Assembly: GCF_008831285.2 (NCBI RefSeq)
Contig: NC_045144.1
Coordinates: 18,057,716 to 18,121,715 of the forward strand
From: Nymphaea colorata
Lineage: Eukaryota > Streptophyta > Magnoliopsida > Nymphaeales > Nymphaeaceae
DNA length: 64,000 nt
Reading direction: 5' to 3'
Under the pieces are notes generated by a model. The model was not told where the DNA came from, ran no database searches, and saw only the letters and a list, made by a program, of their open reading frames with translations. Position numbers and translations under genes: made by a program. This document shows, one piece after another, positions 14,383 through 26,500 of the stretch. The first letter of the stretch is position 1, and each line of letters begins with the position of its first letter.

Positions 14383-15624
14383 TCAAAAACTATGCAGTTG
14401 TGTCAGCATCGGAACAAGTTCATCGCTAGAAGGCCGATCAGCAGGCATGTCTGAAAGGCAAACAACTGCAATTCTTACTGCCATAAGCATCTCTTCTTCC
14501 TCTCCCTCATCCCCAACAATGTCTTTGTCCAACCCTTCTCGTGCCTCACCTGCCTGCTGCAAATGCCTCAGCCACCTTCCCATACTACCACCACCTTCTT
14601 CGCCGAAAAAGGGATCCACAGGGTCCCGACCTGTAAGCAACACTGCCAAGATCACCCCAAAGCTGAACACGTCGCTCTTCTCGGTGTACCTGCAGCTCTG
14701 GAAACACTCTGGAGCAACGTATGCAGAAGTTCTACCAGTTTCTTGCATTAGGCCAAGTAGCCCGTAGTCTGCCAACCTTGGCTCGAAGTCATCATCAAGC
14801 AAAACATTTGCTGGCTTTAAATCATAGTGAAGAACCCTTGGACTGCACCCAAAGTGAAGAAACTGAAGTCCCTTGATCACCCCAACTGCAATCCTGTGCC
14901 TCATCTCCCAATTGAGGCGAAGCTGGCTCGCCCTGACCTTCTTCATTGCATCCTCAAGACTACCATTCGGCATGTAATCGTAAACAAGCGAGTATCGATC
15001 AGATAAGTTGATATAAGCATGCAAAGTCATCAAATGTCTATGTCTCAAGCAGCCTAAAATTTCCAAATTCTTCTGAATCCTCCTCTTTGCAGACTTGCTC
15101 TGTGCTTCAGCCGGTGGGCTTGCTGATTCGATTCTCTTGATGGCAACTGTAAATCCATTCTCGAGCACGGCCTTGTAGTACTTGCCATTAGGACTCAATC
15201 CGATCAGTTGGGAATCGCTGAAGGCAGCCTCTTCACACAGGAAAGCGAGCATCTTTGGGTTGATCTTAGAGCAGAAATTCACAGGGCCCTTCAGGATAGG
15301 CGTTCTAGTCATGTAAAGAGCAGAGACTCTAATCAGACCAGCCACGATGAGGGCTGCTATCACGCCAGTGAGAGCTCCAAATACAACACCCAGAACAACC
15401 CTTCTCAGACGGTTTCTGACACCGTGAACTCCAGAAGGAGCGGGAGTTCCCTCCATAAGGCGCTCCGTTCTATCAGCTAAGAAGCGCCGGTTTACCTTGA
15501 AAAGGCTCACAGATTCCCCAGCACAAGGGAATAAAGTTTGCCTGAATATGACAACCAGAAGGAAAGAGAAAACCACAAGCGCCAGAATGGGAAAGAAGAG
15601 TCTTCTGGCCTTCATCTTCTTCAT
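14383..15624 (-). CDS. CRN: CORYNE-like membrane-bound receptor pseudokinase (413 aa)
   Basis: Single uninterrupted frame, close to the length of Arabidopsis CORYNE. A hydrophobic N-terminal segment (residues 8-27) is followed by a short loop, a second membrane span (about 76-98) and a cytoplasmic kinase-like domain (about 140-413) with no leucine-rich repeats: the CORYNE layout. The ATP-anchoring Lys remains (VAIK, K163). The glycine loop lacks GxGxxG, and the catalytic HRD is HYD (residues 266-268, in LHYDLKPANVLLD). The magnesium motif reads DYG (286-288) and APE is present (305-307). CORYNE pairs with CLAVATA2 to relay CLE peptide signals that limit stem-cell number in meristems, acting as a scaffold rather than an active kinase. 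The upstream region is rich in GA/CT and GAAGAA, suggesting a pyrimidine-rich leader on the coding strand. Alternative: another short RLK, but HYD together with the missing ectodomain favours CORYNE. Confidence 0.9.
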   Translation of the reverse strand: MKKMKARRLFFPILALVVFSFLLVVIFRQTLFPCAGESVSLFKVNRRFLADRTERLMEGTPAPSGVHGVRNRLRRVVLGVVFGALTGVIAALIVAGLIRVSALYMTRTPILKGPVNFCSKINPKMLAFLCEEAAFSDSQLIGLSPNGKYYKAVLENGFTVAIKRIESASPPAEAQSKSAKRRIQKNLEILGCLRHRHLMTLHAYINLSDRYSLVYDYMPNGSLEDAMKKVRASQLRLNWEMRHRIAVGVIKGLQFLHFGCSPRVLHYDLKPANVLLDDDFEPRLADYGLLGLMQETGRTSAYVAPECFQSCRYTEKSDVFSFGVILAVLLTGRDPVDPFFGEEGGGSMGRWLRHLQQAGEAREGLDKDIVGDEGEEEEMLMAVRIAVVCLSDMPADRPSSDELVPMLTQLHSF

Positions 15625-16399
15625 AGCGCAGTTTAGATTTTACCAACAAATGCGAACAGGGAAGATAATCCCCAGAAGCAAGATAGTCATTCGTAGTCCA
15701 TATAGAGGCCTCTGCATAGGAAACCCAAAACCCTAGTCTAGGAACCCGCGCGAAAGAAGATAATGGAGTTTTCTCAAAGAAAGCCTCACTTTCAGCTAGT
15801 ACCCAAATGGATTCTCAAGAAACCCCAGAACGAGATTAATAAATCCTCCTCCTCCGACCTTGCAGACAAAAAAAACGAGAGACCACAGAAAAGCGCTGAT
15901 AGCAATTCTTTCTACTTAGATATCCAAGCCAAACTGCGGAAATGAACGGCGTGAATTTTGCCGGAGCAACCATCGGCTATGAAGTAGCAGGAACTTATTT
16001 TTGCCGGAAACTGCATGGAAGTTGCCTGAACAAACCCCGTTCTCTTTTCCAGAGGGGTGACCTTTCTCCGCCAGAAAACCACTCGAAACATGAAATCTGG
16101 TCTCTGAATCGGTCCCCAGACCTTCCCGCCGAAAATGGAGGATATAGTTTATGAGCCCGTCGCTCCTGCTCGCTTGCTGCATCACTAGCTACCACAATAA
16201 GAAGCAAAGCGAACTGAGGAAGCGCCTCATTTCGAGGGCGCCCGGTTGCGGTTAGAAGTCTAAAACCTAGAGGAAAAGGACGGCCAAAGTCCCATGTTTC
16301 AATACGCATACACAGGACATACACACCTCACCGAACTCACTAGCTCCAAAGAAAGGAACCAACCAGCGAACTCACTAGCTCAAGAGAAAGGAACGAACA

Positions 16400-16436
16400 G
16401 AAGAAGAAGAAGAAGAAGAAGAAGAGAGAGAGAGAG
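16400..16436. repeat. (GAA)n(GA)n purine run in CORYNE-like upstream region
   Basis: GAAGAA repeats passing into GAGAGA; pyrimidine-rich when read on the strand of the kinase gene. Confidence 0.9.
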
Positions 16437-16611
16437 TTGCTAGTCAGACGGGAACCAACAGATGAAGGAGAAAACGAGGAAACAGAGAGAAAGAGGGTCC
16501 ACTGACGCGGGCACTATCGGTATGGTAGCAGTCGGCAGAAAACCGAGCAGAAGCAGCAGGCTAGCAGCATAGATGGTCCTCCTCCTCCCCCGCCTTTTCC
16601 CGCCCTTCGCC

Positions 16612-16642
<31 letters not shown>

Positions 16643-17683
16643 ATCTTTATATGTCTATATGTATATATAGATGTATATATACACGACGTCCTGCTTTTTG
16701 GTCCCCTTGCTTTCTTCTCCGCGCTTGGTTCTTACTATTGTGTATACGCCAGTGATGGCGTCGTAGCAGTAGGAGGTACGGAGAGAGCGAGAGAGAGTAG
16801 TGTCTGTAGAGAAGGGGAGGAATTGGAAAGGAGAAGCTCTGCTTCTTTGCTGTCCACTACCACTGCAGGCCCTGTCCCCTCTCCTTCCTTCTCGGCCACC
16901 TCACCACCACCACCACCACCATGGTATCACGAGAGAAGAGATAAGAGAGAGAGGCAGGCGCGCAAGCCCATGCATTTCCCTCTCGATGGCGGTGATCACT
17001 TTTGCTGCTTTGCTGCTCTCTCTCTCTCTCTCTCTCTAGAGTCTTTACTGTAGGATCTCCCTGAAACTGACGATCGGGCCGTTGGTAAAAGGAGATCTAC
17101 AGTTTTTGAAATCTCGATCCCTCTGGTTTCGCGAACTGTACCAAATCCTATTTCCCTTGTGTTCTTTGGATACCAAGATATGTTCCAGCCTGAAAATGCC
17201 ACCACGAATACTTTCCCACATACTAATTTTCCCTTCAGTTCTTGTACATATGGCACATTATTTCGGGTTTGGGAACCTGTCGAACATCGACCAATTTGAA
17301 TTGAAAAAAACACCAACTTTCATAGCCGGTTTAGCCTCCCATTAACTGACGTTTTAATAAAATAACAACATTAGATACTTGTCTCTTTAATAAAAAAAAA
17401 TCAAAATGCAGCATACCATTCAGGCATAGGAAATGAAAACCGAAATTTGTGATACTGGTTTGTAGTCCAAAAATTAGCTTCTTTGTCTTCATTTGTTTTC
17501 TCGCTTTTAATTTCATGATTTATGCCAATACCATATCTTTTATACCAACTTCCTTAAATGAATGGGCATAGCATAACTGATAAGGGTGGGATAGATGATG
17601 TTTTGATCCTTCTCTTAAGTAGTAAAAGGTGAAGAGGCGCAGTCGAGTTGAAGGTGATCCACTGCGCATCTACGCCGCATAAC

Positions 17684-17813
17684 ACTATAGATGTAGTGGG
17701 TTGTTAACCTCTCACTCATCCACAAAAACCATAAACCATAGATGTAGCGGGTTGTTAACCTTTCACTATAGATGTAGGGAGTTGTTAACCTCTCACTCAT
17801 CCACAAAAACCAT
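17684..17813. repeat. Three-copy short direct repeat
   Basis: Units of about 30-50 bp share ATAGATGTAG, GTTGTTAACCT and, in copies 1 and 3, CTCACTCATCCACAAAAACC. Copy 2 is a shortened unit. Confidence 0.85.
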
Positions 17814-18705
17814 TCAAAGAACTCATTTCAATCGCATTAGCGTTGAATAGTAACCGTGCTCAAACGCTTATTACGAACCAAAATGCTTATTGGCCATTTG
17901 TTCTACCGAATCGATGGGTTGGCTTTGAATCCAAACCGAGGCGTCGAACAGCTGCAGCAGAAGTTTAACAGCTCCATTAATAATCATCGAGAGGTGTGAA
18001 TAAAGTGGAAATGAGAGAGGGGCCGAAAAAAAGAAAGGCAAAGAGAATAACTTTTGCGTCCCTTCGCACCTTGTTTTGATTACTTTATATTTTAGCCGTT
18101 TGAGCCATCGTGTTTGTCGAATATTTTAGAGAGAGAGTAAAGACTGTGTTTATAATAGGGAGAAAGAGTGAGTGTGTGCGCATGTGTGTGTAGCACGTGT
18201 GACGTCATAAAGGAGATAATAAAAGGCAAAGCCGCGCAGCGCGCATGCTCTCACCCACGTTCGGGTCGTGTTGGTGCGCGCTCTTCGATAAACCCCCGTG
18301 CAGTATGTGTGTGTGTGTGTTTGTGTGTGTGTTTGTCGCTTTCAATTTTCTTTTTAACAAATTGCGTCGTATTATAGTTGTCAACTTTTAGAACGAATGG
18401 AAGTCCCTTTCTTAAAAAGAATTTCAAGAAATTCTTGAAATATTACCGTTATCTCGTAACATTTTTTTTTCATTTATCCGAGTATTTGATAGGAAGGCAG
18501 TAGATAATCAACATTTATTAGCAAAAGCGTCGTCTACTAGTGGCTTTGGAGTCTGACTTCACTAAATCTCCCACTCAGGTGATGGTTGTGCAATCGATCA
18601 GTTTAAGTGACATGTATGTACTCACCATCATAGGTTAGATTGTCTGTTCTGATGAGATTGAGGAGTGTTGATTTACATTGAGGGTTACCAATGCTAACAT
18701 GGTTG

Positions 18706-18707
<2 letters not shown>

Positions 18708-18766
<59 letters not shown>

Positions 18767-18792
18767 CTATATATATATATATATATATATAT
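18708..18792. repeat. Compound (CT)n(TA)n microsatellite
   Basis: About 34 bp of CT followed by about 50 bp of TA with one CT interruption; it is the reverse of the (TA)n(GA)n order seen at 12368 and 62852. Confidence 0.96.
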
Positions 18793-20547
18793 GAAAGATT
18801 CTCAAAGGTTGGCATGGCAGAAAAAAGTTGACAGCGATGCACATAATCATGGATCAAATTCCATCACTTTTTCTGTAAGCTGAAGTTATGGGTCTATAGC
18901 TAGCGAAAGGTGCCTTGTTGGTCCAACCTAAAAGGCATGCAAAGTTCAAGTATGACGTCGGTATCAACGTTTTACTCTCTAGGCTCACGGCCGTCCTGGT
19001 TGTGACCTACAATGCCAGGTTTATCTCTTGGCATCTTCAAGAGTAGGCCATCCTCCTATCTGTTTTGTACTCTTTCTACGCCTTCCTCGTTTAGCTTTCA
19101 TCATCAACTTGACCCCATTGGCATTATTTGATTTCGTTTGTATCTGCACCAACAATCTGCCTTGATAAGGCACAATATACGTGGTACAAACTACAATCTC
19201 CAATCAACAGCGCATATTACAAAACAAGCTTGTTTAAGGCTAAGAATTTAGAACCAGACATCCATATGCAGATTCTCATTCAGCAGCAATGTGAATAAAG
19301 AGAGGGCAACACCGGATTTGTAGCTAATTTCATCAAACCTTTCTCTTCCTCTAAAAATCTTCAAACATTCATCAACATAGGCAAACCGCAGGTGGTAAGA
19401 CTGTTGCTATAAAGAGTTTTGAGGTGAACACGTTAATGCCATTCCCGCCGTGGAGACTGCGCCCTGAGCTGCTGAATTGGTATCTTGGTTTTAGCTCATG
19501 GGGAGGCGGCCTATTAAGTGTTCCGACGTTGAAGGGTCCTTCGTCATCAAACAAGTGCATAAATAGATAGAAAAATTCATGATTGATCGATTTTGGACAG
19601 GCAAGAATTGCGGTGAATTTGCATGAGAATCTTGGTTGTGTGTGAACTGCGATCCCCTTATAACTAATGGGGACAGTAAAGTCATTTAATTTTCACCTTT
19701 CACACTGTACAGAGACATGTTCAGGTGAAGATTGTGAAAGGTATTTCTACCTTTCGCCTCCCTAATAGCAGTAACAGTTCTGCTGGTTGTGTGAATGAAG
19801 AACACGACAAGTTAACAGGAAATGTGCTAGGAATTTGCATGTCATGTCAACTTTTATAAATGGTTTCCAACGAAAATAGCAGCAACATCAAGAGGCTTTT
19901 CTTTACCAAATAATTTGGCATAAAAGTCCATTTGCTCATCATCTGGACCTTGAAATGGACCTGCATGAATGCATTTGCCAACTGAAAAATTGCAGCATCA
20001 CAAATGCTAAATTCTTTATCACCGATGAGGATGTAACAAACAGAGACTGTTAATTTACACATTAAAGAGGGGATACCAACAAAACTACTCCCCTGTCGAG
20101 GATGATTTCGACAGCGATTCAGTTTCCAATCAATATGCAGAATATTGCCAAGGCCACCGCACTAAAAACATTTGCCAAACCAAACATCAGGAAAGAGCAC
20201 CGGCAAGTGCAGCGATGCATGCCTGAATACAGTCGAACGCAAACTGAACCCATGGTGCATGGTCACGTACTTCATATCACCACCCTGAATCATGAGAGGC
20301 TGCAAGACATGGGGGAGGCATAATCCTAACTAAGATCCGATATGTATAGTGGAAGAAACATGCAAAACCATCTTCCTTATCTGCCTCTCTTGATCAATAA
20401 CCTCGAGCAACTGCTCTTACAAGAGAGCAAAATGCCTATCTGGCCAGGGCATGTATTGACGCAGTAACCACCATTACATGCTTGAACATTCTTCAATAGA
20501 GCCCGTGAATCCACCAGATCACCCCATTTCCTCAACTCCACCAAGTT

Positions 20548-23500
20548 TTATCTGTTTGCCTCTGATAAAGCATTGAAAAGTTCTTCGTCATTAATGGTCC
20601 CCGTATCCACACCAACTTGAAGAGCAGTCTTCCCATTTACATCAACAGCCAATGTATTTGCTCCCCTGGGATTATTGAACAAGATGGAGATTATCAACTG
20701 CCCTAAAACTCGGCAAACAAAAGAACAGCGAAGAGAGAGGAAATATATAATACCTAGAAATCAACAACTTTGCAACTATATTATTGCCTCTAAGAACGCA
20801 ATGGTGGAGAGGTGTCTGGCCTTTAGAGTCAGTAGCATTTATATTAGCACCATACTGAAGAAGAAGCTCTATCATGCCAATGTCTGCAGTCTGGCATGCC
20901 AAATGGAGGAGAGAACAACCATCAACCCCCTCATCTACCTCAACATTGTCTTCATTTGTGCTCATGGAACTCAAATTGCTTACTGCAGATGCCCAATCAG
21001 ACTGACACGATGAAGTCCCTCGTAGTTTTGGCCTTACAGGGGATAATGATCGTATTGATGTCTTCTGGGTTGAGTCCACCTCCCCGCAGCCAGCATCATG
21101 GTCAGCAGATAATGTTTGTTGCTCATGCAAAAGCATAACTCTTGCTAGAGTCAGAGATGGGCAAATTGATGCCTGCCCACGTACAGCATTTACATTGGCA
21201 TCTGACTCTACAATGAAACGATATACAGCTTGTTTTTCATTAGCATGAACACTGTCCCACATTTGCTGAGCCACAGAAAGAAGATTCTGACTACTCTGAT
21301 TTTGAACAAAAGCTTTTTCTGCATACTGCAATATCAAATGCTTATTACCGTCATTACAAAGTGACCAATAACAACAAAGTATCTATATGTGTAACAGAGG
21401 ACATCTCAAAAATTCTCCATTTTCTAATCCCATAGAACATTACCTTTCTACTGATTATAGTGGACACCTTAAACAAAATAACCATATCCTCATATCTATA
21501 GGAAACAGATACCTGAGAAAAAAAACTATCCGAATATCTGGACAGAAGAGCACGCAAAAAAAAAAAAATCTAGCGTAAGGCTGCCAAGAGAAAACAAAAA
21601 AAATCCCAACATATGTTCCCTAAACAGCAATAATTTTGTATTCTTGAGTAGAAACTAGAAGGGCATCCAGGATAAACATTAGGGCCATTCAAACATCTCT
21701 ATGAAATGTAGTAGAGGTTAACTAATCAGAATGCACCAGTAACAAGATTTTCAAATGATAACTGATTTACTCAAAATTTTATGATCTGAAGATATCTGAA
21801 GGACAAGTACCTTTGCATGAATAAATTTCTCCTTTATTGAAATTGAATCGCCAGGATTGGGCTTGCTCATAAGATGGTGCTTTTTCTCAGATCTACTGGA
21901 ACTGAAAGAAACATTTTAGTTCTTCATTTGAAGATGCAATGTAATCCACATATAAAGTTCTAAGATGCATGTACCTAACATGGGTGCCATCAGTGTTAGA
22001 CCTATTTATGCACTCCAACTGGACCTCCCACACTGAGTTTGCAAATGCATTGCCAAGTGACTGGAATAAGTTAATTACAGAAGGTTCCCACACCTTCACA
22101 TCAAGTGTCAAAGACCTCACCTGCATAAGGGAAGTGTTTAGGAACTCCATGCCAATGAAGATTATCCTGTACAAAAGTTTCTAAAAACGCCTATCTCAAG
22201 AGCACAACAGATGGAGCATGCAACTGAAAAAAGATGGGATTGGCAACAAATATTAAGTGGAAGAGAGAAAAATATATGCAACGAAAAAAGCTATATGGCA
22301 CAAGCTTAGACTGCAAAGGTTCAGAGCAGGGCCACGAAAGTACCTTTGATATATGTACACCAAGATTACGATGAACACCAGAGCATTCAATACAAAGGAG
22401 AATCCCAAGATTTAAAGATGCCCAATCAGGCTCTGAAGCACCACAATCTGCACATTTGTCATTACCATCAACTCTTCTTAGCACCTCAATTGGCTTTTCA
22501 TGTTTTACGCTCGACCGGTGTTGTTGCATGCTTCTACCAGAACGTTCATGATTTCCTGTTATCAAGTTTCTTTCTGAAGTGTACTCCTCAGTTATTGCAT
22601 GATCTATGTCTGAAGAGCTTCCAAGTGAACTACTTTCACTGGCAGTACGTTGATGACCACTGCTCATTGGACTAGAAGGAAGCCTCTGAAACCATCAACG
22701 AAAGAAAGAAATGCTCATATTTCAGTAATCACAGTTGAAGAAGACTTTGTCCTCGTCTTTGTCATTTTTCCCTCTTCCTTTCTCTCCAATGAGAAAAGTA
22801 CTTGCTTGCAACTTTTACAAGGTCATTAAATACTAAAAATTACCAGCTCAGGTGATTGAAAACTCAGCAAGGATGCAATTACTCCAGTTATTTTTTCAAT
22901 CCAATCCATTTGATCAAGTGCACTTTCCGCCTGTACAGACACACATTAGATGAATATAGAGAAAGCACTTAGGATGGCAATAATGAGACTTATTGAGAAA
23001 GAGATACAACACAGTTTTAACCATTTTAGTTCTTTTGAGATTTCTATAGAATTATCAATAGCACACAAGGTAGTTTACCACTATTTAGTAGTGAAACATA
23101 ATTGAACAAAATAGTACCTGCAGTGTGTAGTTCTTCGTTGGTGAAATTATCCTAAAGCAAAAGCGAAGATCTGACTGTTCTGCATCAACCTTAATTGTGG
23201 AAGTGAGAAGATTAACAGTGTGACGTGCAGCGGATTTCTCATCATGAACCCCACCATGGTAATGTGAAGAAAGCCATCTGCTCAACAATCCAGACCCATG
23301 CTCTGAGGAACCATGACCCCTCTGGCTTGAATGTTGGCTTCCACTCGCCTACACATACAATAGATTGTTAATAGAAGGGATTCCAGGAATTTGATCTTAA
23401 AGGTCTTGTTGCGAATGACTCACAGATGTCCTGGAATACTGCTTACGATAATAATACAGCATTCCTCGGCTGTCAAGAACAAAGAACCTCCTCTTCCAGT

Positions 23501-26500
23501 CACCCCTCAGATTTGAGGAACGTTTTGAAAGATAACCTTGTCGGATAGTTTGAACCTGATTCAACAAATAGAAAATAATCCCAACTCTCAAGATTCGGCA
23601 AAGGAAATTCATGGATAACATAGACTGCACAGAATTAGCAAGCATTGACCATAAAACTTTTAATAAGAACAAAGAAAGGCTGCATAAAGTAAATGCTGCT
23701 TCACCTTTCCCTTTGCGGCCGATTGCATGACAGCCTCTATCATCTTGTGTGAACTTCTGCCAATGGCCTGTATTCCATCCCCATTAGGAGACCCATGAGC
23801 CCCATTGGAGCACCACCTACTTTCACGATCTATTTGCCTTTTATATTCTTGCATTTTCTCTGCAAGCACAGCCTGATCATAGTTGGATCTTTCCCTCGAT
23901 TGTTGTGCATAAGTCAACACCTTCACACGTTTAAGATTATAAACAAGCATCAGTAGACAAATAAAAAACCATAAAGCTAGTAGAACATATTTCACTCGAC
24001 ATAAATCTTTAGGTTTCGGAGGATCTGGCAGGATCAAGCAAGCTCATTATCTGAACAAGTGGATGTCATTTTCTTTTCTCTTGACAATTTGATAGCACAA
24101 AAGTTCAAAAATTTGTACAAAACCATATTTCATGGACAGAAAGCCAAAATGATTGAACAATTTTTACAAGGGACATGTTACTTATGCCAATACTTAGACC
24201 AAGTTAGCACTTAGCAGTTTATTAAATATAGAGGAAGTAAGCAAGAGCTTTAATATACCATCCACTTTAAACTTCTACATGCTTAAACAACAAATTCAGC
24301 ATTGTTTAACTTCTCTCATCTCTAAAAATACCTGCCAGCTATATGAGGTTATTATGCTGTGTTGAATCATATAGTTTGGCATTTGTTATGTTTTGGACCT
24401 TTTATCGCCGATATCAGTGCACTCCTCGGGATGGATTGGGAAAAGTGACCTCTAACTCCATGATCAAGGATAGCAGATGCAAAGCTATGGAACTCGGGGG
24501 TAGATCTTTTATCATTATGTCATACTAAGAGACTCTACCAAATGAAATGACCAATTTCTTAGCAGGCCCCTTGACAGAGGTCAATCTTTTATTCCTGAGG
24601 GAGATTTACAATTTTTTTAAGATCCCTTTGCCTTAAAAAGGGCTTGAACCTCCACAATCTTGGGCAACCCTCTCAACAACTAAGAGATACATTTGAGGAA
24701 CATGGATACTAGTTGAAATGATGACCCTCCGATGGGAATCATTCTTTACATTTGAAACTGACTTCGTGGATGGCCACATAAACATGGTACAGTAGCTTAA
24801 CAAAATAAATTGTTCAAAGCATTTTAGCAAAGCAAACGTTACAATAATCACATAAGAATGAAATTTTTCATACAAAACAGAACTATAAGTTTTTACACTA
24901 TTTTCTAACCAACACATAGACATATGGCAGGAAATTAACTAAGATCAGATGCAGCATTCTTGAATTTATAACAACTTATTTTCGCCTTACATGTCTTTAG
25001 ACCCTATGCTTATTAAGAATTTTCCATTATTTCAGGTCTTTGATTATTAGGTTTGAGCATCTATGATTGGTGGGCAGAAAGAAAAAAAAAGAGCCAAAAT
25101 CAGCATCAATAGAATTTTGAAAGGCACAAAGCAAAAAAAAAAAAAAGGCAAGAGAGAATCAAGTTTTGATTCTTCCAGATGCTAACATATTCGTGTAAAT
25201 TATATATGATATTAAGTAGCACACTCTATAAGACATTTTGCAAAAACAAGAAGAACCAGAAAAGATTAGCAAGTGCAGAATCCATTAAAAGAAGAACCTG
25301 GTGGATGTAAGGTTCCATTTGATGTAACAACTCATAGCCCTGCAGAGAAACTTATAATGATAAGGACCTGAATGCACAAAGTCTCATGAAAGATAAAGAA
25401 GGAATAAACGACATGGCATACTTGCTTAAAATAACGAAGATGAGCGTCCATAGTGCCACTGACAGCCTCCAAGAACTCAAACCTTTTCTTTGCTTCCACA
25501 TTTGATAGAGCAGTTACCTGTAAAAGTGATGGTTGAAGATGGAAGGAAGTAGTAACTGCCATAATTTAACATCTGTTTTGGCAGTCATTAACAAAAAGAG
25601 TCAAATCAATCATCCTTTGCATAGAAAGAAATAGGAAATCATACATACTAGATTGAAGCGAGCTTGCTCAAAAGAAGCCCTTGCATTGTGAAGCTCCTGA
25701 AACATGTCTATGACTGAATCAAGGATGGAATACTTAAAAATGAAAGCAACAAGAGATAAAGTGGTTTGCAACATAAGATTTGAAGGCTTCCACAAATTTT
25801 GCACCAAGAACAAAATGGTTACATATTAAAAGTTACTGCAGGAAAATCACCTCCTCAGAAACAGCAACAATGTCCAACTTGGTACTCTTCCTCAATGACA
25901 AAAACTTCTCTCGAGCCTGTCAAATTTAGATATTATGATGATATTTTTAACCAACAGCATGGAACACTCTCCTATGAGAAACAGACTCAGCTCTTTGCAA
26001 TTAAGGGATAGTTGTCCAACTAACAGTAAAGATGAATACTTGAGATAGTCATTAAAACGCTTCTTTGCATCAGTATGTGTAATACATACATATATATATA
26101 TAGGAAATGAGTAAACCACAAAAAGGGACTGCTTTTCACCTTTCCTTCCCTAGGAATTAGGAACTACCAACCCTAAGGTGATCCAAAGGGGGGAAAAAAA
26201 AAAGAGGAGGGGAAAAACATACCTGAGAGAGAGGGAGAAAAGTGGGGTTGGAAAAATCAGTCCCACAAAACTCTCTCTCTCCTTCTCTCTCGATAATATA
26301 TATATATATATAGTCGTTGTCATGAAGGGCATCCATGAAGCATGCAACACATTCATACACTAAATTTTTGAATAACTGGATACTGCTGTTATCATTTATA
26401 AGAGTTCTTATCAACCATACTCATATTATTTACATCCACTTACTTCACATTATAAAATAAATAACACAAAGAGACATCCGAAGTTGCTTACAACACTGAC

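Larger units (their letters stand above)
15625..20547. other. Intergenic between CORYNE-like and AGD3-like genes
   Basis: The part next to 15624 should hold the CORYNE-like promoter and leader and includes a GAA/GA run at 16400-16436. A compound CT/TA microsatellite lies at 18708-18792 and a short repeat cluster at 17684-17813. The part below 20547 is downstream of the AGD3-like stop and probably includes its 3' untranslated region. No further gene was recognised. Confidence 0.55.
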
